Shown: in pieces, positions 27,326 to 37,839 of the stretch | Layout of the letters: each line of letters starts with the position of its first letter | Position numbering within the stretch: the first letter of the stretch is position 1 | Assembly: GCF_000426285.1 (NCBI RefSeq) | Contig: NZ_AUFB01000007.1 | Span: forward strand, 232,619 to 296,618 | Direction: 5' to 3' | DNA: 64,000 nt | Origin: Rhizobium leucaenae USDA 9039 | Lineage (GTDB): Bacteria > Pseudomonadota > Alphaproteobacteria > Rhizobiales > Rhizobiaceae | Made by a program: the position numbers and the translations under genes | The notes under the pieces: generated by a model | The model's database searches: none | What the model was told of the DNA's origin: nothing | The model's input: only the letters and a program-made list of their open reading frames with translations

Positions 27326-28390
27326 TTACAAATAAACGGGCTTGCCAGTGCGCACGCTCTCGTCTGCGGCGAGGCAGATGCGCAGCGATTGAACGGCGTC
27401 GGCCATATGGCGGCTGAGGTCGATATCCTCACGGATGGCCTTCAGCATGAAAGCCTGTTCGCGATCGCACAGCTCCTGATGACCCGGCTCGCCGTCCATG
27501 CGCAGATCCTGATCCGGATGGATGAACTTGCCGTTCGGGCCGGTCTCGGCGGTGTGCAGCCGGATGACAGAGGTTTTGGTGTGCGTATCGATGTCATCGG
27601 ACTTGGCATTGGGATCCATGACAATCGATACCGCGCCGTTCGGCGACATCACATCCTTCACGAAGAAGGCGGTTTCGGAAATCATCGGCCCCCAGGCGGC
27701 CTCGTACCAGCCGACCGAACCATCTTCATAGATCACCTGCAGATGGCCGTAATTGTACATATCCGGCGCGATCTCGTTCGACAGGCGCAGGCCCATGCCG
27801 CGCACTTCGACGGGCTTGGCGTCGGTGATCTGGCACATGACGTCGACATAATGCACGCCGCAATCGACGATCGGAGGCGTCGTGCGCATCAGCGCCTTAT
27901 GCGTCTCCCAGGTCGGTCCGCTCGACTGCTGATTCAGGTTCATGCGGAAGACATAAGGACCGCCGAGCTTGCGCGCTTCGGCAATCAGCCGCATCCAGGA
28001 CGGATGGTGGCGCAGGATATAGCCGATCACCAGCTTGCGGCCGGCTTTCTTGGCCGCGGCCACGACCCGCTCGGCATCCTCGACGGTCATCGCCAGCGGC
28101 TTTTCGACGAAGACGTCGCAGCCCGCCTCGAAAGCCATGACGGCATAGTCCGCGTGGCTGTCGGAATAGGTGTTGATCGAGCAGAGATCGGGCTTCAAGT
28201 CTTTCAGCGCCGTCTCAAAATCAGGATGGATCGTATAACCCTCTAGCTCGTCGGCCAGCTTCGGCTTCGAGCGATTGACGAGGCCAACAATCTCGAAACC
28301 GGGATTGTTGTGATAGGCAAGTGCATGGCTGCGGCCCATGTTGCCAAGGCCGGCAACCAAGACGCGGATCGGCTTATGGGATGAGCTCAC
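27326..28390 (-). CDS. Gfo/Idh/MocA family NAD(P)-dependent oxidoreductase
   Basis: 354 residues. Rossmann fingerprint VLVAGLGNMGRSHA, the family's EKPLAMTVEDA (catalytic Lys) and CGVHYVDVMCQITDAKPVEV (His/Asp of the active site). It oxidises or reduces a sugar or sugar derivative brought in by the surrounding transporter. The GTG at 28390 overlaps the permease stop (GTGA at 28387-28390) and has GGAG upstream. A longer reading to 28585 would run through the permease gene. Confidence 0.87.
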   Translation of the reverse strand: MSSSHKPIRVLVAGLGNMGRSHALAYHNNPGFEIVGLVNRSKPKLADELEGYTIHPDFETALKDLKPDLCSINTYSDSHADYAVMAFEAGCDVFVEKPLAMTVEDAERVVAAAKKAGRKLVIGYILRHHPSWMRLIAEARKLGGPYVFRMNLNQQSSGPTWETHKALMRTTPPIVDCGVHYVDVMCQITDAKPVEVRGMGLRLSNEIAPDMYNYGHLQVIYEDGSVGWYEAAWGPMISETAFFVKDVMSPNGAVSIVMDPNAKSDDIDTHTKTSVIRLHTAETGPNGKFIHPDQDLRMDGEPGHQELCDREQAFMLKAIREDIDLSRHMADAVQSLRICLAADESVRTGKPVYL

Positions 28391-29226
28391 TTGACTGCTC
28401 CGGAAGTAATGCCGCGAATGAGTTGGCGGGAGAAGATGACGTACAGGATGAGGATCGGCAGGATGGCGAGCGTCAGCGCCGCCAGGACCGCATTCCAGTT
28501 GGTGACGAATTGGCCGATGAAAATCTGCGATCCGAGCGTCACCGTCTTGGTCGCCTCGCTGGGCGCCAGGATCAGCGGGAACCACAGGTCGTTCCAGATC
28601 GGGATCATGGTGAAGACCGCAACCGTCGCCATGGCTGGACGGATGAGCGGCAGCACGAGGCGGAAGAAAATCGCATATTCGCTGAGCCCATCGATGCGGC
28701 CCGCATTCTTCAGATCATCGGAGACGGTCCGCATGAATTCAGACAGGATGAAGATAGCGAGCGGCAGACCCTGCGCGGTGTAGACGAGGATCAGCGAGGT
28801 CAGCGTATTGACCAAGCCGGCGGCGACCATGCCCTGCAGGATCGCCACCGTGCCGAGGCGGATCGGGATCATGATGCCGATCGCAAGATAAAGCCCCATG
28901 ACCGTATTGCCGCGGAAGCGGTATTCCGACAACGCGAAGGCGGCCATGGCGCCGAACAGCAGGGTCAGAACGATCGAGACGATCGTCACGATAAAGCTGT
29001 TCTCGAAATAGGTCAAAAAATCGCCCTGCTTAAGAACAGTCTGATAACCGATCAGGCTGAAGCTGGAGGGCGTCGGGACACTCAAGGGCGCACGGAAGAT
29101 CGAGGCGCGATCCTTGAAGGAATTGATGATCGTTAGGAACACCGGGAAAACGGCAAGCAACGTGTAGGCGATCAACGCCAGATGCACGAGGCTGGAGCGG
29201 ACAAGGGAAGTGCGTGCCTTGGACAT
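28387..29226 (-). CDS. Sugar ABC transporter permease (MalG family)
   Basis: 279 residues, six membrane helices (LVHLALIAYTLLAVFPVFLTIINSF to the LIRGITSGAVK end typical of MalG relatives). EAA-like loop: LKNAGRIDGLSEYAIFFRLVLPL. It pairs with the MalF-like permease 12 bp upstream. Confidence 0.9.
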   Translation of the reverse strand: MSKARTSLVRSSLVHLALIAYTLLAVFPVFLTIINSFKDRASIFRAPLSVPTPSSFSLIGYQTVLKQGDFLTYFENSFIVTIVSIVLTLLFGAMAAFALSEYRFRGNTVMGLYLAIGIMIPIRLGTVAILQGMVAAGLVNTLTSLILVYTAQGLPLAIFILSEFMRTVSDDLKNAGRIDGLSEYAIFFRLVLPLIRPAMATVAVFTMIPIWNDLWFPLILAPSEATKTVTLGSQIFIGQFVTNWNAVLAALTLAILPILILYVIFSRQLIRGITSGAVK

Positions 29227-29238
29227 GGTCGCCTCGCC

Positions 29239-30192
29239 TCAGAACTGGTAGCGGCGGATGCGCCGCTGGATGATGAAAAGATAAAAGGAGACGCCGGCGA
29301 GAATGATCAGGAACATCACCGTCGCGATCGTCGCGCCCATCGAGCGGTCGCCGAGCTGTAGCTGGAAGCCGAAGAAGACGCGGTAGAGCAGCGTGCCGAG
29401 GATATCGGTGGAACCGTCCGGTCCCGCCAAAGCGCCCTGCACGGTGTAGACGAGGTCGAATGCGTTGAAATTGCCGACGAAGGTCAGGATCGAGATGATG
29501 CCGATCGCCGGCAGCACCAGCGGCAGCTTGATCTTCCAGAACTGGCTCCAGCCGGTAATGCCATCGCACTCGGCCGCTTCGATGACTTCTTCAGGAATGT
29601 TCAGCAGCGCGGCATAGATCAGCATCATCGGGATGCCGACATATTGCCAGACAGAGATCAGCGCGACCGTGATGAGAGCCGTGCCCGGCTTGCCGAGCCA
29701 AGGGGCGAAGAACGACTTGAGGCCGACAAGGCCCATCAAATCGGGCGCCACCCCCCAGAGCGGCGACAATATGAGTTTCCAGATGAAACCGACGATAACG
29801 AAGGAAAGCAGCGTCGGCAGAAACATGGCAGTGCGATAGAAGGCGACGAAGCGCAGCTTCGGCAGCGACAGCAATGCGGCGAGCGCGACACCGATCGGGT
29901 TCTGCACGCACATGTGGATGGCAAAAAAGATCAAATTGTTGCGCAGCGCATTCCAGAAATCATGCGACCAGCGATCATCGCCGAACAACACTTTGAAATT
30001 GTTGAGGCCCACGAACGTCGACTGGTTATCGACGACGTTATACAGCGACAGCCGCAATGTCTCGATCAGAGGCAGGATCATAACCGCCGTGTAGACGATG
30101 AAGGCCGGAAGAAGAAAAACGAAGATATGCCAACGCATCTGGCGCTTGATCGGGGCCGCATCGAAAGCGGCTGATATATCGGCTTCGTTCAT
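29239..30192 (-). CDS. Sugar ABC transporter permease (MalF family)
   Basis: 317 residues with six helices. FLLPAFIVYTAVMILPLIETLRLSLYN opens the membrane part, and the EAA loop is IEAAECDGITGWSQFWKIKLPLVLP. It forms the channel with the 28387 gene product. A 304-bp spacer with a hairpin separates it from the binding-protein gene. Confidence 0.9.
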   Translation of the reverse strand: MNEADISAAFDAAPIKRQMRWHIFVFLLPAFIVYTAVMILPLIETLRLSLYNVVDNQSTFVGLNNFKVLFGDDRWSHDFWNALRNNLIFFAIHMCVQNPIGVALAALLSLPKLRFVAFYRTAMFLPTLLSFVIVGFIWKLILSPLWGVAPDLMGLVGLKSFFAPWLGKPGTALITVALISVWQYVGIPMMLIYAALLNIPEEVIEAAECDGITGWSQFWKIKLPLVLPAIGIISILTFVGNFNAFDLVYTVQGALAGPDGSTDILGTLLYRVFFGFQLQLGDRSMGATIATVMFLIILAGVSFYLFIIQRRIRRYQF

Positions 30193-30496
30193 GGCTTTCT
30201 GCCTGTTTGTATTGGCTGCTCATTAGGGCGGCAGCGCAAATGTTCAAATTCGCCCGCTGTTCCGGCTCTTCAGCCAAAGTGGAGAAACGATATCGGGCGC
30301 GGGCGACTTGGTGTCGCAACAACAGCCGCTCGCGGCTCATCGGCGCAGGAAATAACGATGGCGCCTCACACACTTAGCTCCCAAAAGCGGGAAAGTGGCG
30401 ACCGACGGCCTCCGTCCTTCTTCCAATCGCATCCATCGGCTGTGGAATGAGGTGAGGAGCCATGAGGCCCCTCACCCGATTTGGGTCAAAGCCGGA
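30193..30496 (-). other. Spacer between binding-protein and MalF-like genes, with stable hairpin
   Basis: No gene is supported here. The main feature is an 11-bp stem with one mismatch, GGTGAGGAGCC (30451-30461), loop ATGA, GGCCCCTCACC (30466-30476). There is no T-run on the minus strand. It most likely limits read-through or protects the 3' end of the binding-protein mRNA, as is common in such operons. Confidence 0.6.
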
Positions 30497-31756
30497 TTAC
30501 TTGGCCGGCTTGTACCACTTGTCGAGGCCGTCCTGCAGCTTCTTGGCAGCGGCTTCCGGCGTATCCGTGCCGTTGATCACGTTGGCGGATTCCGTCCAGG
30601 TTTCGTTTTCCAGGTTCGGCGTGCCGCGCGACAGGATCTGGTAAGTCGAACGAACCGTCGACTTGTGATTGTCGCGCCAGGAAACGAATTCCTGAGCGAG
30701 CGGATCGGTCATCTTTACAGGATGCGAATTCAGGCTGAAGAAGCCCGGCAACGCATTGGCGTAGATGTTGGCGAACTCATCGGAAGCAACCCAGCTCAGG
30801 AACTTCTTGGCTTCGTCCGGATGCTTGCTCTTGGCGTTCAGGCCGACACCGATATCCGGATGGTCGGAGATGTAAGCCGTGTCGCCAGCCTTTGCGACCG
30901 GCGGCGGGAAGGCGCCCATCTTGAACTGAGCCTGCGTGTTGAACAGCGCGATTTCCCACGAACCCGCGGGGTAGATGGCAGCCTTGCCGAGCGTGAAGAG
31001 GTTCTGGCTGTCAGAATAGCTCTGGGCTTCGAAGCCATCGCCGAGATAAGGCTTCCACTTTGCCAGTTCCTTGAAAGGATCGACCCAGGGAGCATCCGTG
31101 AGCTTCTCCTTGCCGGAGATCAGAGCCAAGCGGCCGTCTTCGCCCTTCCAGTAGTTCGGGCCGATGTTCTGGTAGCCCATGGTCGCAGCTTCCCAGAGAT
31201 CCTTTGTGCCCATGGCCATCGGGATATAGGTCCCGTCAGCCTTGAGCTTGTCGAGCAGCGCGAAGAATTCGTCACGAGTCGCCGGAACCTTGAGGCCGAG
31301 CTTGTCGAAGGCGTCCTTGTTGTAGATGAAGCCGTGGATGACCGAAGCCATTGGCACGCAGAAGGTCGACTTGCCGTTGTCCGTAGTCCAGGCAGCCTTG
31401 GCGACGGCCGAGAAGTTGTCCATGCCCGGCAGCGTCGTCAGGTCGGTCAACTGCTTCTTATTGAAGAGGTCCAGCGAAGCGTCGAACGGACGGCAGGTGA
31501 TGATGTCACCGGCAGAACCGGCCTCAAGCTTGGCGTTCAGCGATGCGTTGTACTCGGTCGGAGCCGTCGGCGAGAAAACGATCTTGATGCCAGGGTTCTT
31601 GGCTTCAAAAGCCGGGATAATCTTCTCCTGCCAAATCTGCAGGTCGTCGTTGCGCCAGCTTTCAACCGTCAGCGTCACGTCCGCCGCATGCGCGAAGCCG
31701 ACCGAGGTCAGCAGGCTGGATGCGAGGAGCAAGCCTTTCAGAACATTGTTTTTCAT
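30497..31756 (-). CDS. Carbohydrate ABC transporter substrate-binding protein (family 1)
   Basis: 419 residues. Signal peptide MKNNVLKGLLLASSLLTSVGFAHA, then ADVTLTVESWRNDDLQIWQEKIIPAFEAKNPGIKI, a standard start for oligosaccharide-binding proteins. ATG at 31756 follows AGGAGAGGGAA. First gene of the leftward importer operon (26308-31756). The divergent amino-sugar-type kinase and GntR regulator suggest an N-acetylglucosamine or chitooligosaccharide-like ligand (inference). Confidence 0.88.
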   Translation of the reverse strand: MKNNVLKGLLLASSLLTSVGFAHAADVTLTVESWRNDDLQIWQEKIIPAFEAKNPGIKIVFSPTAPTEYNASLNAKLEAGSAGDIITCRPFDASLDLFNKKQLTDLTTLPGMDNFSAVAKAAWTTDNGKSTFCVPMASVIHGFIYNKDAFDKLGLKVPATRDEFFALLDKLKADGTYIPMAMGTKDLWEAATMGYQNIGPNYWKGEDGRLALISGKEKLTDAPWVDPFKELAKWKPYLGDGFEAQSYSDSQNLFTLGKAAIYPAGSWEIALFNTQAQFKMGAFPPPVAKAGDTAYISDHPDIGVGLNAKSKHPDEAKKFLSWVASDEFANIYANALPGFFSLNSHPVKMTDPLAQEFVSWRDNHKSTVRSTYQILSRGTPNLENETWTESANVINGTDTPEAAAKKLQDGLDKWYKPAK

Positions 31757-32110
31757 TTCCCTCTCCTGTTTAAGCGCCCGGAATAAGGCACTGTTCTCGA
31801 TCTGAAATCCGCCGGCCATATGAGAAAACAGCCAACGCTCCACAAGGACCGCCAACATTGCCGGCCCCAAATGCAAAGGGCACGCAAGGCACTATGCCTG
31901 ATCGGCCCGACCAATCGTGACCCCCGGACGTTCGGCCAAGGACACATAACTCAACACAGGGGAAATTCGCGACGAACGCCGTCGCGTAGATTCTTTTGAT
32001 CCACGCGGCTCCTGACAACGGCAGAGGTCCGCCACCTTCTGCTAGGCCCCCGGCTATTGTTATCCTGCCGGTTTTGCCGATGCCTGTTCGAACTGTTCCC
32101 TTGAGAGAAT

Positions 32111-32129
32111 TAAGGCCAAAAAAATACCA
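32111..32129 (-). promoter_or_regulatory. Imperfect NagQ-type operator
   Basis: On the minus strand the bases read TGGTATT, four T, TGGCCTT: the first half matches the direct-repeat half-site exactly and the second differs at two bases. It faces the importer operon. Confidence 0.5.
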
Positions 32130-32242
32130 ATTGTCCAGCCGAAATTTAACTTTTGCGCGCCAGAAAACGCGATAAAAAATTTTCCCGTTATTTTTCAGCA
32201 AGATACACCACAGAAAAAAGCCGGCCCTTGCCTATTGGTAAA

Positions 32243-32260
32243 TGGTATTTTTTTGGTATT
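32243..32260 (+). promoter_or_regulatory. NagQ-type operator TGGTATT-N4-TGGTATT
   Basis: TGGTATT at 32243-32249 and again at 32254-32260, spaced by four T. This direct-repeat pattern is, from memory, the site reported for NagQ-like GntR regulators of N-acetylglucosamine genes in alpha- and other proteobacteria. It lies about 40 bp upstream of the kinase start, inside the likely promoter. The GntR gene at 33181 is the obvious candidate for binding. Confidence 0.7.
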
Positions 32261-32299
32261 GTAGAAAAAACGGGGAACGAGCGGTATCCGGAGGGTGTG

Positions 32300-33184
32300 A
32301 TGGCGGAGTTTGCGATCGGTATTGACGGCGGGGGGACAAGCTGCCGTGCTGCTGTGACGGACAGGATGGGCAAAGTTCTCGGCAGCGGCAAGGCGGGGGC
32401 CGCCAATATCCTTTCCGATCTCGAAAACTCTTTGGTCAACATCGTCGCATCGGCGCGGCAGGCCCTTAGCGATGCCGGTCTTGATTCGGAGTTGGCTCAC
32501 ACACTGCCCGCGGTTGTCGGCACGGCCGGTGCCAATGTTGGTGACTATGGCAAGCACGTCGAAAAAGCCCTGCCCTTCGCAAACGTTCATGTCGTCACGG
32601 ACGCGATGATTGCGCTGCAGGGCGCGCTTGGCGATGCCGACGGGATTATTGGCGCATTCGGAACGGGTTCGGTCTACAACGCCCGCCGCAACGGCATGAT
32701 CTGGGGTGTCGGTGGATGGGGCTTTGTCGTCGGCGACCAGGCCAGCGGTGCGCGTCTCGGCCGCGATCTGCTGGAACGCTTGCTGCTGGCGCATGACAAG
32801 GTGCACCCACCCTCGCCGATCACCGAAAAGATCATGGCTGAATTCGAAGGCGATCCCGAACGGGTCGTCGAATTCGCGCATGTTTCCAAACCGAAGGATT
32901 TCGCGCGCTATGCGCCGATGGTCTTCGAATATGCCGACAAAGGGGATGTGGTCGCCGTCGGCATCGTCAAGACGGCGGTGAACGCCATCGCTGAAAGCCT
33001 CGATACGCTGCTCTGGCCCGAGTGCCCATCGATCTGCCTGCTCGGCGGCCTCTCGAAGGCATATCATCCCTGGCTCAATCCGCGGCATAAGACGCTTCTC
33101 ACGGAGCCGAAAGGCGACGTATTGCGCGGCGCGGTCGAACTGGCGGCCAAGCTCCTCCAAAAAGACTTGGGGAGCACGCGATGA
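32300..33184 (+). CDS. BadF/BadG/BcrA/BcrD-type ATPase, probable N-acetylglucosamine kinase
   Basis: 294 residues. Actin/ASKHA fold: FAIGIDGGGTSCRAAVTD (phosphate 1), VVTDAMIALQGALGDADGIIGAFGTGSV (phosphate 2) and SICLLGGLSKAY (adenosine motif). This family includes GlcNAc and glucosamine kinases. ATG at 32300 follows CGGAGGGTG. It overlaps the GntR gene (ATGA at 33181-33184) and is preceded by a NagQ-type operator, which supports amino-sugar phosphorylation after import. Confidence 0.8.
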   Translation: MAEFAIGIDGGGTSCRAAVTDRMGKVLGSGKAGAANILSDLENSLVNIVASARQALSDAGLDSELAHTLPAVVGTAGANVGDYGKHVEKALPFANVHVVTDAMIALQGALGDADGIIGAFGTGSVYNARRNGMIWGVGGWGFVVGDQASGARLGRDLLERLLLAHDKVHPPSPITEKIMAEFEGDPERVVEFAHVSKPKDFARYAPMVFEYADKGDVVAVGIVKTAVNAIAESLDTLLWPECPSICLLGGLSKAYHPWLNPRHKTLLTEPKGDVLRGAVELAAKLLQKDLGSTR

Positions 33185-33945
33185 CCGAGGATTTGAGCCA
33201 TATCTTCTCGCCGGAACGGCTGCTTGCCGGCGGCACCGGTCCGCTCTATGTCAAGCTGCGCCGTGCGCTCGAAGACGCGGTCAAGGTTGGAACGCTGAAA
33301 CACGGCGACGCCTTGCCGCCGGAACGCGATATCGCCGAATATGCAGCCGTCAGCCGCGTGACGGTACGCAAGGCGATCGACGATCTTGTGGCCGAGGGCA
33401 TCCTTGTCCGTCGCCATGGCTCCGGCACTTTCGTCGCCAAGCCTGTTTCGAAAGTCGAACAGCGTCTCTCACAGTTAACGTCCTTTACCGAAGACATGGC
33501 GCGGCGCGGCATGACGGCTCGCTCCGAATGGCTGCACAAAGGCGTGCACACCCCCTCGCCCGATGAAATGATGATTCTCGGCCTTGCCGCCGGCACCAAG
33601 GTCTCCCGCCTCAGCCGTCTGCGCATTGCCGATGACCAGCCGCTCGCCATCGAACATGCCAGCGTCTCCGGCGAGTTCCTGCCTGACCCATCGACAGTGA
33701 CCGCTTCGCTCTATGCCGAACTCGAAAAGCGCCAGGTCCGCCCGGTTCGTGCCGTCCAGCGCATTTCCGCAACCAACATGAAAGAGGCCGACGCCGGTCT
33801 GCTCGGCGTCCCCGTCGGGGCTGCGGGCCTGTCGATCGAACGCATCTCCTACCTCGGCTCCGGGCGCGCCGTGGAATTTACCCGTTCGCTCTACCGAGGG
33901 GACGCTTATGACTTTGTTGCGGAGCTGACGATCGGGTCGACGTAG
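33181..33945 (+). CDS. GntR/UTRA transcriptional regulator (NagR/NagQ-like)
   Basis: 254 residues. Winged HTH: PLYVKLRRALEDAVKVGTLKHGDALPPERDIAEYAAVSRVTVRKAIDDL; UTRA domain from about 95 (LTSFTEDMARRGMTARSEW). UTRA regulators of this branch sense amino-sugar phosphates. Coupled to the kinase gene by a 4-bp overlap; likely acts on the two TGGTATT sites upstream. Confidence 0.83.
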   Translation: MTEDLSHIFSPERLLAGGTGPLYVKLRRALEDAVKVGTLKHGDALPPERDIAEYAAVSRVTVRKAIDDLVAEGILVRRHGSGTFVAKPVSKVEQRLSQLTSFTEDMARRGMTARSEWLHKGVHTPSPDEMMILGLAAGTKVSRLSRLRIADDQPLAIEHASVSGEFLPDPSTVTASLYAELEKRQVRPVRAVQRISATNMKEADAGLLGVPVGAAGLSIERISYLGSGRAVEFTRSLYRGDAYDFVAELTIGST

Positions 33946-33968
33946 CAATCATTCAAAAGTTTGCCTTA

Positions 33969-33988
33969 GCAGCAGCGTGAACTGCTGC
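33969..33988. terminator. Hairpin between converging gntR and metH genes
   Basis: GCAGCAG (33969-33975), loop CGTGAA, CTGCTGC (33982-33988). No T-run follows, so it may be a weak or Rho-assisted terminator. Confidence 0.4.
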
Positions 33989-34020
33989 CTCGCATCGCGT
34001 CTCCGCCTCAAATCAGATCG

Positions 34021-37000
34021 TCATGCCGCGTCGTCCACGGCGGCATCGCGCTTTTCCGGCATATAATTGAGCACCGGCCCGAGCCAGCGCTCCACTTCGG
34101 AAACCGGCATGCCTTTGCGGGCCGCATAGTCTTCCACCTGATCTCGTTCGACCTTGGCGACGCCGAAATAATAGGAGTCGGGATGGCCGATATAGAGACC
34201 GGAGACGGAAGAACCGGGCCACATCGCATAGCTTTCAGTCAGCTTCACGCCGGTCGCCGCTTCCGCATCGAGCAGACGGAACAGAGTCTCCTTTTCGGTG
34301 TGGTCGGGCTGGGCAGGATAGCCCGGCGCCGGGCGGATGCCGGCATAGGATTCAGTCAGCAGCTCGTCGCCACTAAGGTCTTCATCCCTAGCATAGCCCC
34401 AAAACTCACGCCGCACCCGCTCATGCATCCGCTCGGCAAAAGCCTCGGCGAAGCGGTCGGCGAGTGCCTTTACCAGAATGGACGAGTAGTCGTCATTCGC
34501 ACGCTCAAAACGTTCGGCAATGGCAACTTCCTCGATGCCCGCAGTGACGACGAAGCCGCCGACGTAATCACCGGCGCCGCTCGAAACCGGCGCAACGAAA
34601 TCCGACAGGGCCACGTTTCGGCGGCTATCCCGCTTCGACAATTGCTGGCGCAGCGTACAAAACGTCGCGAGCTCGTCGGCGCGTCTCTCATCGGTGAACA
34701 ATCTGATATCATCGCCGACCGTGCCCGCCGGCCAGAAGCCGATGACGGCACGCGGATGGAACCATTTTTCCGCAATGATCTTTTCCAGCATGGCCCGCGC
34801 ATCGGCATAGAGCTGCCGCGCCGCCTCGCCCTGTTTTTCGTCTTGGAGGATTGCCGGGAAACGGCCCTTCAACTCCCAGGTCTGGAAGAACGGCGTCCAG
34901 TCGATATAGGTGGCAAGCTCCGCCAGGTCGTAATTTTCGAACACCTTTGTTCCGAAAAACTGCGGCCTCACCGGCTTGTAATTCGCCCAATCGAGCTTCT
35001 CGGAATTCTCGCGCGCCCTTGCGATCGGCAGGCGCACTTTCTCCGCCTCGCTGCGGGCATGCGCGGCGGCGACTTTTGCATATTCGGAGCGAACGGTATC
35101 GACATAGCCCTGCTTGGCCTCCGGCGACAACAGCGCCGAGACGACACCGACGGCACGGCTGGCGTCGGTGACATAAACCGTTTGACCCTTCTCGTAGCTC
35201 GGATGGATCTTTACAGCCGTATGCACGCGGCTGGTGGTCGCGCCGCCGATCAGCAATGGAATATCGAACCCTTGCCGCTCCATTTCCGAAGCGACATGCA
35301 CCATCTCGTCCAGCGACGGAGTGATCAGGCCGGAGAGGCCGATAATATCAACCTTCTCCGCGATTGCCGTTTCCAGGATCTTCATCGCCGGCACCATGAC
35401 CCCGAGATCGATGATTTCGTAATTGTTGCAGGCAAGCACGACGCCGACAATGTTCTTGCCGATATCATGGACATCGCCTTTGACGGTCGCCATCAGCACC
35501 TTGCCCGAGGCCTGACGTTCACCGCCACCGCCATTGGCAAGCTTTTCCGCCTCCATAAAGGGGAGCAGCACGGCAACGGCCTGCTTCATGACGCGCGCCG
35601 ACTTCACGACCTGCGGCAGGAACATCTTGCCCGAGCCGAAGAGATCGCCGACGACATTCATGCCGGCCATCAACGGGCCTTCGATGACATGCAGCGGCCG
35701 CTCGGCCTTTTGCCGCGCCTCCTCGGTGTCCGCTTCGATATAGTCGGTAATGCCGTTGACCAGCGCGTGTTCCAGCCGTTTTTCGACCGGCCATTCGCGC
35801 CAGGCGAGATCCTGCGCTTTGGCTTCGCGACCGCCGGCGCCACGAAAACGCTCGGCTATATCGAGTAACCGCTCTGTGCCATCGGGACGACGGTTGAGCA
35901 CCACATCTTCGCAGGCTTCCCGCAACTCGGGATCGATGTTGTCGTAGACCGCAAGCTGGCCGGCATTGACGATGCCCATATCCATGCCCGCCTGGATGGC
36001 GTGATAGAGGAACACGGCATGCATCGCCTCGCGCACCGGTTCATTACCGCGGAAGGAGAAGGAGAGGTTCGACACGCCGCCCGAGATATGAACCAGCGGC
36101 ATCGTCTGGCGGATCGTCCGCGTCGCCTCGATGAAATCGACGCCGTAGTTGTTGTGCTCCTCGATGCCGGTCGCGACCGCGAAGATATTCGGATCAAAGA
36201 TAATGTCTTCTGGCGGCAGTCCCGCTTCGTCCGTCAGGAGCTTATAGGCGCGCGCGCAGATGTCGACCTTGCGCTGATAACTATCGGCCTGCCCCTGCTC
36301 GTCGAACGCCATGACGACGACCGCGGCACCGTAATTGCGCAGCAATCGGGCTTGCTTGAGAAAATTCTCTTCGCCCTCTTTCAGCGAGATCGAGTTGACG
36401 ATCGGTTTGCCCTGAACGCATTTCAGGCCGGCTTCGATGATCGAGAATTTCGAACTGTCAATCATGACGGGCACGCGCGCGATATCCGGCTCGGCGGCGA
36501 TCAGGTTGAGGAACTCGACCATCGCCTTTTCGGAATCGATGAGGCCTTCGTCCATGTTGATATCGATGACCTGCGCGCCGTTCTCGACCTGGTCGCGCGC
36601 AACTGCTAACGCTGCCGTGTAGTCGGCATTGGTGATCAACTTGCGGAATTTCGCCGAGCCGGTGACATTGGTGCGTTCGCCGACATTGACGAACGGAATG
36701 TCTTTGGTCAGCTCGAAGGGCTCCAGGCCGGAGAGCGACATGAACGGGCGGTGCGCCGCAAGCGGGCGCGGCGGGTATTTCGAAACCGCTTGCGCGATCG
36801 CGGCAATATGTTCCGGCGTCGAGCCGCAGCAGCCGCCGACGATGTTGACGAGACCTTCGCGCGCGAATTCCTCGATCTGCGCTGCCATCATATTAGGCGT
36901 TTCGTCATATTGGCCGAACTCGTTCGGAAGGCCGGCATTGGGATAAGCGCAAACGAAGGTATCGGCAACAGCCGAAAGCTCCTGCAGATGCGGCCGCATG

Positions 37001-37797
37001 GCATTGGCGCCGAGGGCACAATTGAGACCGATGGTGAAGGGATTGGCATGCCGCACCGAGTTCCAGAAGGCCGACGGCGTCTGGCCGGAGAGCGTCCGGC
37101 CGGAAAGATCGGTGATCGTTCCCGAGATCATCACCGGCAGGCGGACGCCTTTTGCTTCGAATCGCTCCTCGCAGGCGAAAATCGCCGCCTTGGCGTTCAC
37201 CGTATCGAAGATGGTTTCGATCAGGATGATATCGGCGCCGCCGTCGATCAGGCCGTCGATCTGCTCGCCATAGGCCAGACGCAAATCATCAAAGCTCACT
37301 GCGCGATAGCCGGGACTATTGACATCGGGGGAAATTGAAGCGGTACGGTTGGTCGGGCCGATTGCGCCAGCTACAAAACGGCGCCTTCCGTCCTCGCGTT
37401 CAGCACGGATTGCCGCCCGGCGGGCAACGGCCGCACCCTCCTTGTTGAGATCGTAGACCGCGCCCTCCATCTGATAATCGGCCTGGGCAATGCGGGTCGA
37501 AGAGAAGGTATTGGTCTCCAGAATATCCGCCCCGGCTTTGGCGTAGCGGTAATGAATTTCCTCGATCGCGCCGGGCTGGGTGAGAATGAGAAGGTCGTTA
37601 TTGCCCTTCTGATGACAGGCGCAGCCAATGAAGCGATCGCCGCGGAAATGATCCTCATCGAAGCCCAGCCCTTGGATCTGCGTGCCCATAGCGCCGTCAA
37701 GCACAAGGATTCGCTCGCTCGCTGCCTGCTTCAGGGCCGCGAACACTTCGCGATCATCGCGTTTCGCTGTTTTTGAGCCAAAAAGATTGTCAAACAT
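34021..37797 (-). CDS. metH: Cobalamin-dependent methionine synthase
   Basis: Transfers the methyl group of 5-methyltetrahydrofolate to homocysteine through B12. 1258 residues, full length. Order: homocysteine/zinc domain (1-340) with [13 protein letters not shown] and [11 protein letters not shown] cysteines; folate domain (about 365-625, [14 protein letters not shown]); B12 cap and Rossmann domain with the axial-His motif [11 protein letters not shown]; AdoMet-activation domain to the end ([20 protein letters not shown]). ATG at 37797 follows GGAG. A 20-bp palindrome upstream is probably a regulator site. Confidence 0.97.
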   Translation of the reverse strand: MFDNLFGSKTAKRDDREVFAALKQAASERILVLDGAMGTQIQGLGFDEDHFRGDRFIGCACHQKGNNDLLILTQPGAIEEIHYRYAKAGADILETNTFSSTRIAQADYQMEGAVYDLNKEGAAVARRAAIRAEREDGRRRFVAGAIGPTNRTASISPDVNSPGYRAVSFDDLRLAYGEQIDGLIDGGADIILIETIFDTVNAKAAIFACEERFEAKGVRLPVMISGTITDLSGRTLSGQTPSAFWNSVRHANPFTIGLNCALGANAMRPHLQELSAVADTFVCAYPNAGLPNEFGQYDETPNMMAAQIEEFAREGLVNIVGGCCGSTPEHIAAIAQAVSKYPPRPLAAHRPFMSLSGLEPFELTKDIPFVNVGERTNVTGSAKFRKLITNADYTAALAVARDQVENGAQVIDINMDEGLIDSEKAMVEFLNLIAAEPDIARVPVMIDSSKFSIIEAGLKCVQGKPIVNSISLKEGEENFLKQARLLRNYGAAVVVMAFDEQGQADSYQRKVDICARAYKLLTDEAGLPPEDIIFDPNIFAVATGIEEHNNYGVDFIEATRTIRQTMPLVHISGGVSNLSFSFRGNEPVREAMHAVFLYHAIQAGMDMGIVNAGQLAVYDNIDPELREACEDVVLNRRPDGTERLLDIAERFRGAGGREAKAQDLAWREWPVEKRLEHALVNGITDYIEADTEEARQKAERPLHVIEGPLMAGMNVVGDLFGSGKMFLPQVVKSARVMKQAVAVLLPFMEAEKLANGGGGERQASGKVLMATVKGDVHDIGKNIVGVVLACNNYEIIDLGVMVPAMKILETAIAEKVDIIGLSGLITPSLDEMVHVASEMERQGFDIPLLIGGATTSRVHTAVKIHPSYEKGQTVYVTDASRAVGVVSALLSPEAKQGYVDTVRSEYAKVAAAHARSEAEKVRLPIARARENSEKLDWANYKPVRPQFFGTKVFENYDLAELATYIDWTPFFQTWELKGRFPAILQDEKQGEAARQLYADARAMLEKIIAEKWFHPRAVIGFWPAGTVGDDIRLFTDERRADELATFCTLRQQLSKRDSRRNVALSDFVAPVSSGAGDYVGGFVVTAGIEEVAIAERFERANDDYSSILVKALADRFAEAFAERMHERVRREFWGYARDEDLSGDELLTESYAGIRPAPGYPAQPDHTEKETLFRLLDAEAATGVKLTESYAMWPGSSVSGLYIGHPDSYYFGVAKVERDQVEDYAARKGMPVSEVERWLGPVLNYMPEKRDAAVDDAA

Positions 37798-37839
37798 AAG
37801 CGAACTCCATTGGCCTGATTGCGACTTCGCATTCAGATC

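Larger units (their letters stand above)
31757..32299. promoter_or_regulatory. 543-bp divergent regulatory region of the amino-sugar-type cluster
   Basis: No gene is supported inside. It holds the promoters for the importer operon (-) and the kinase-GntR pair (+), plus two candidate GntR operators described separately (about 32111-32129 and 32243-32260). The distance to the binding-protein start (about 355 bp) implies a long leader on the left side. Confidence 0.7.

Noticed and set aside
34183..35868. 561-codon plus-strand open frame inside metH
   Set aside because: Antisense shadow of metH; no motif and no start signal.
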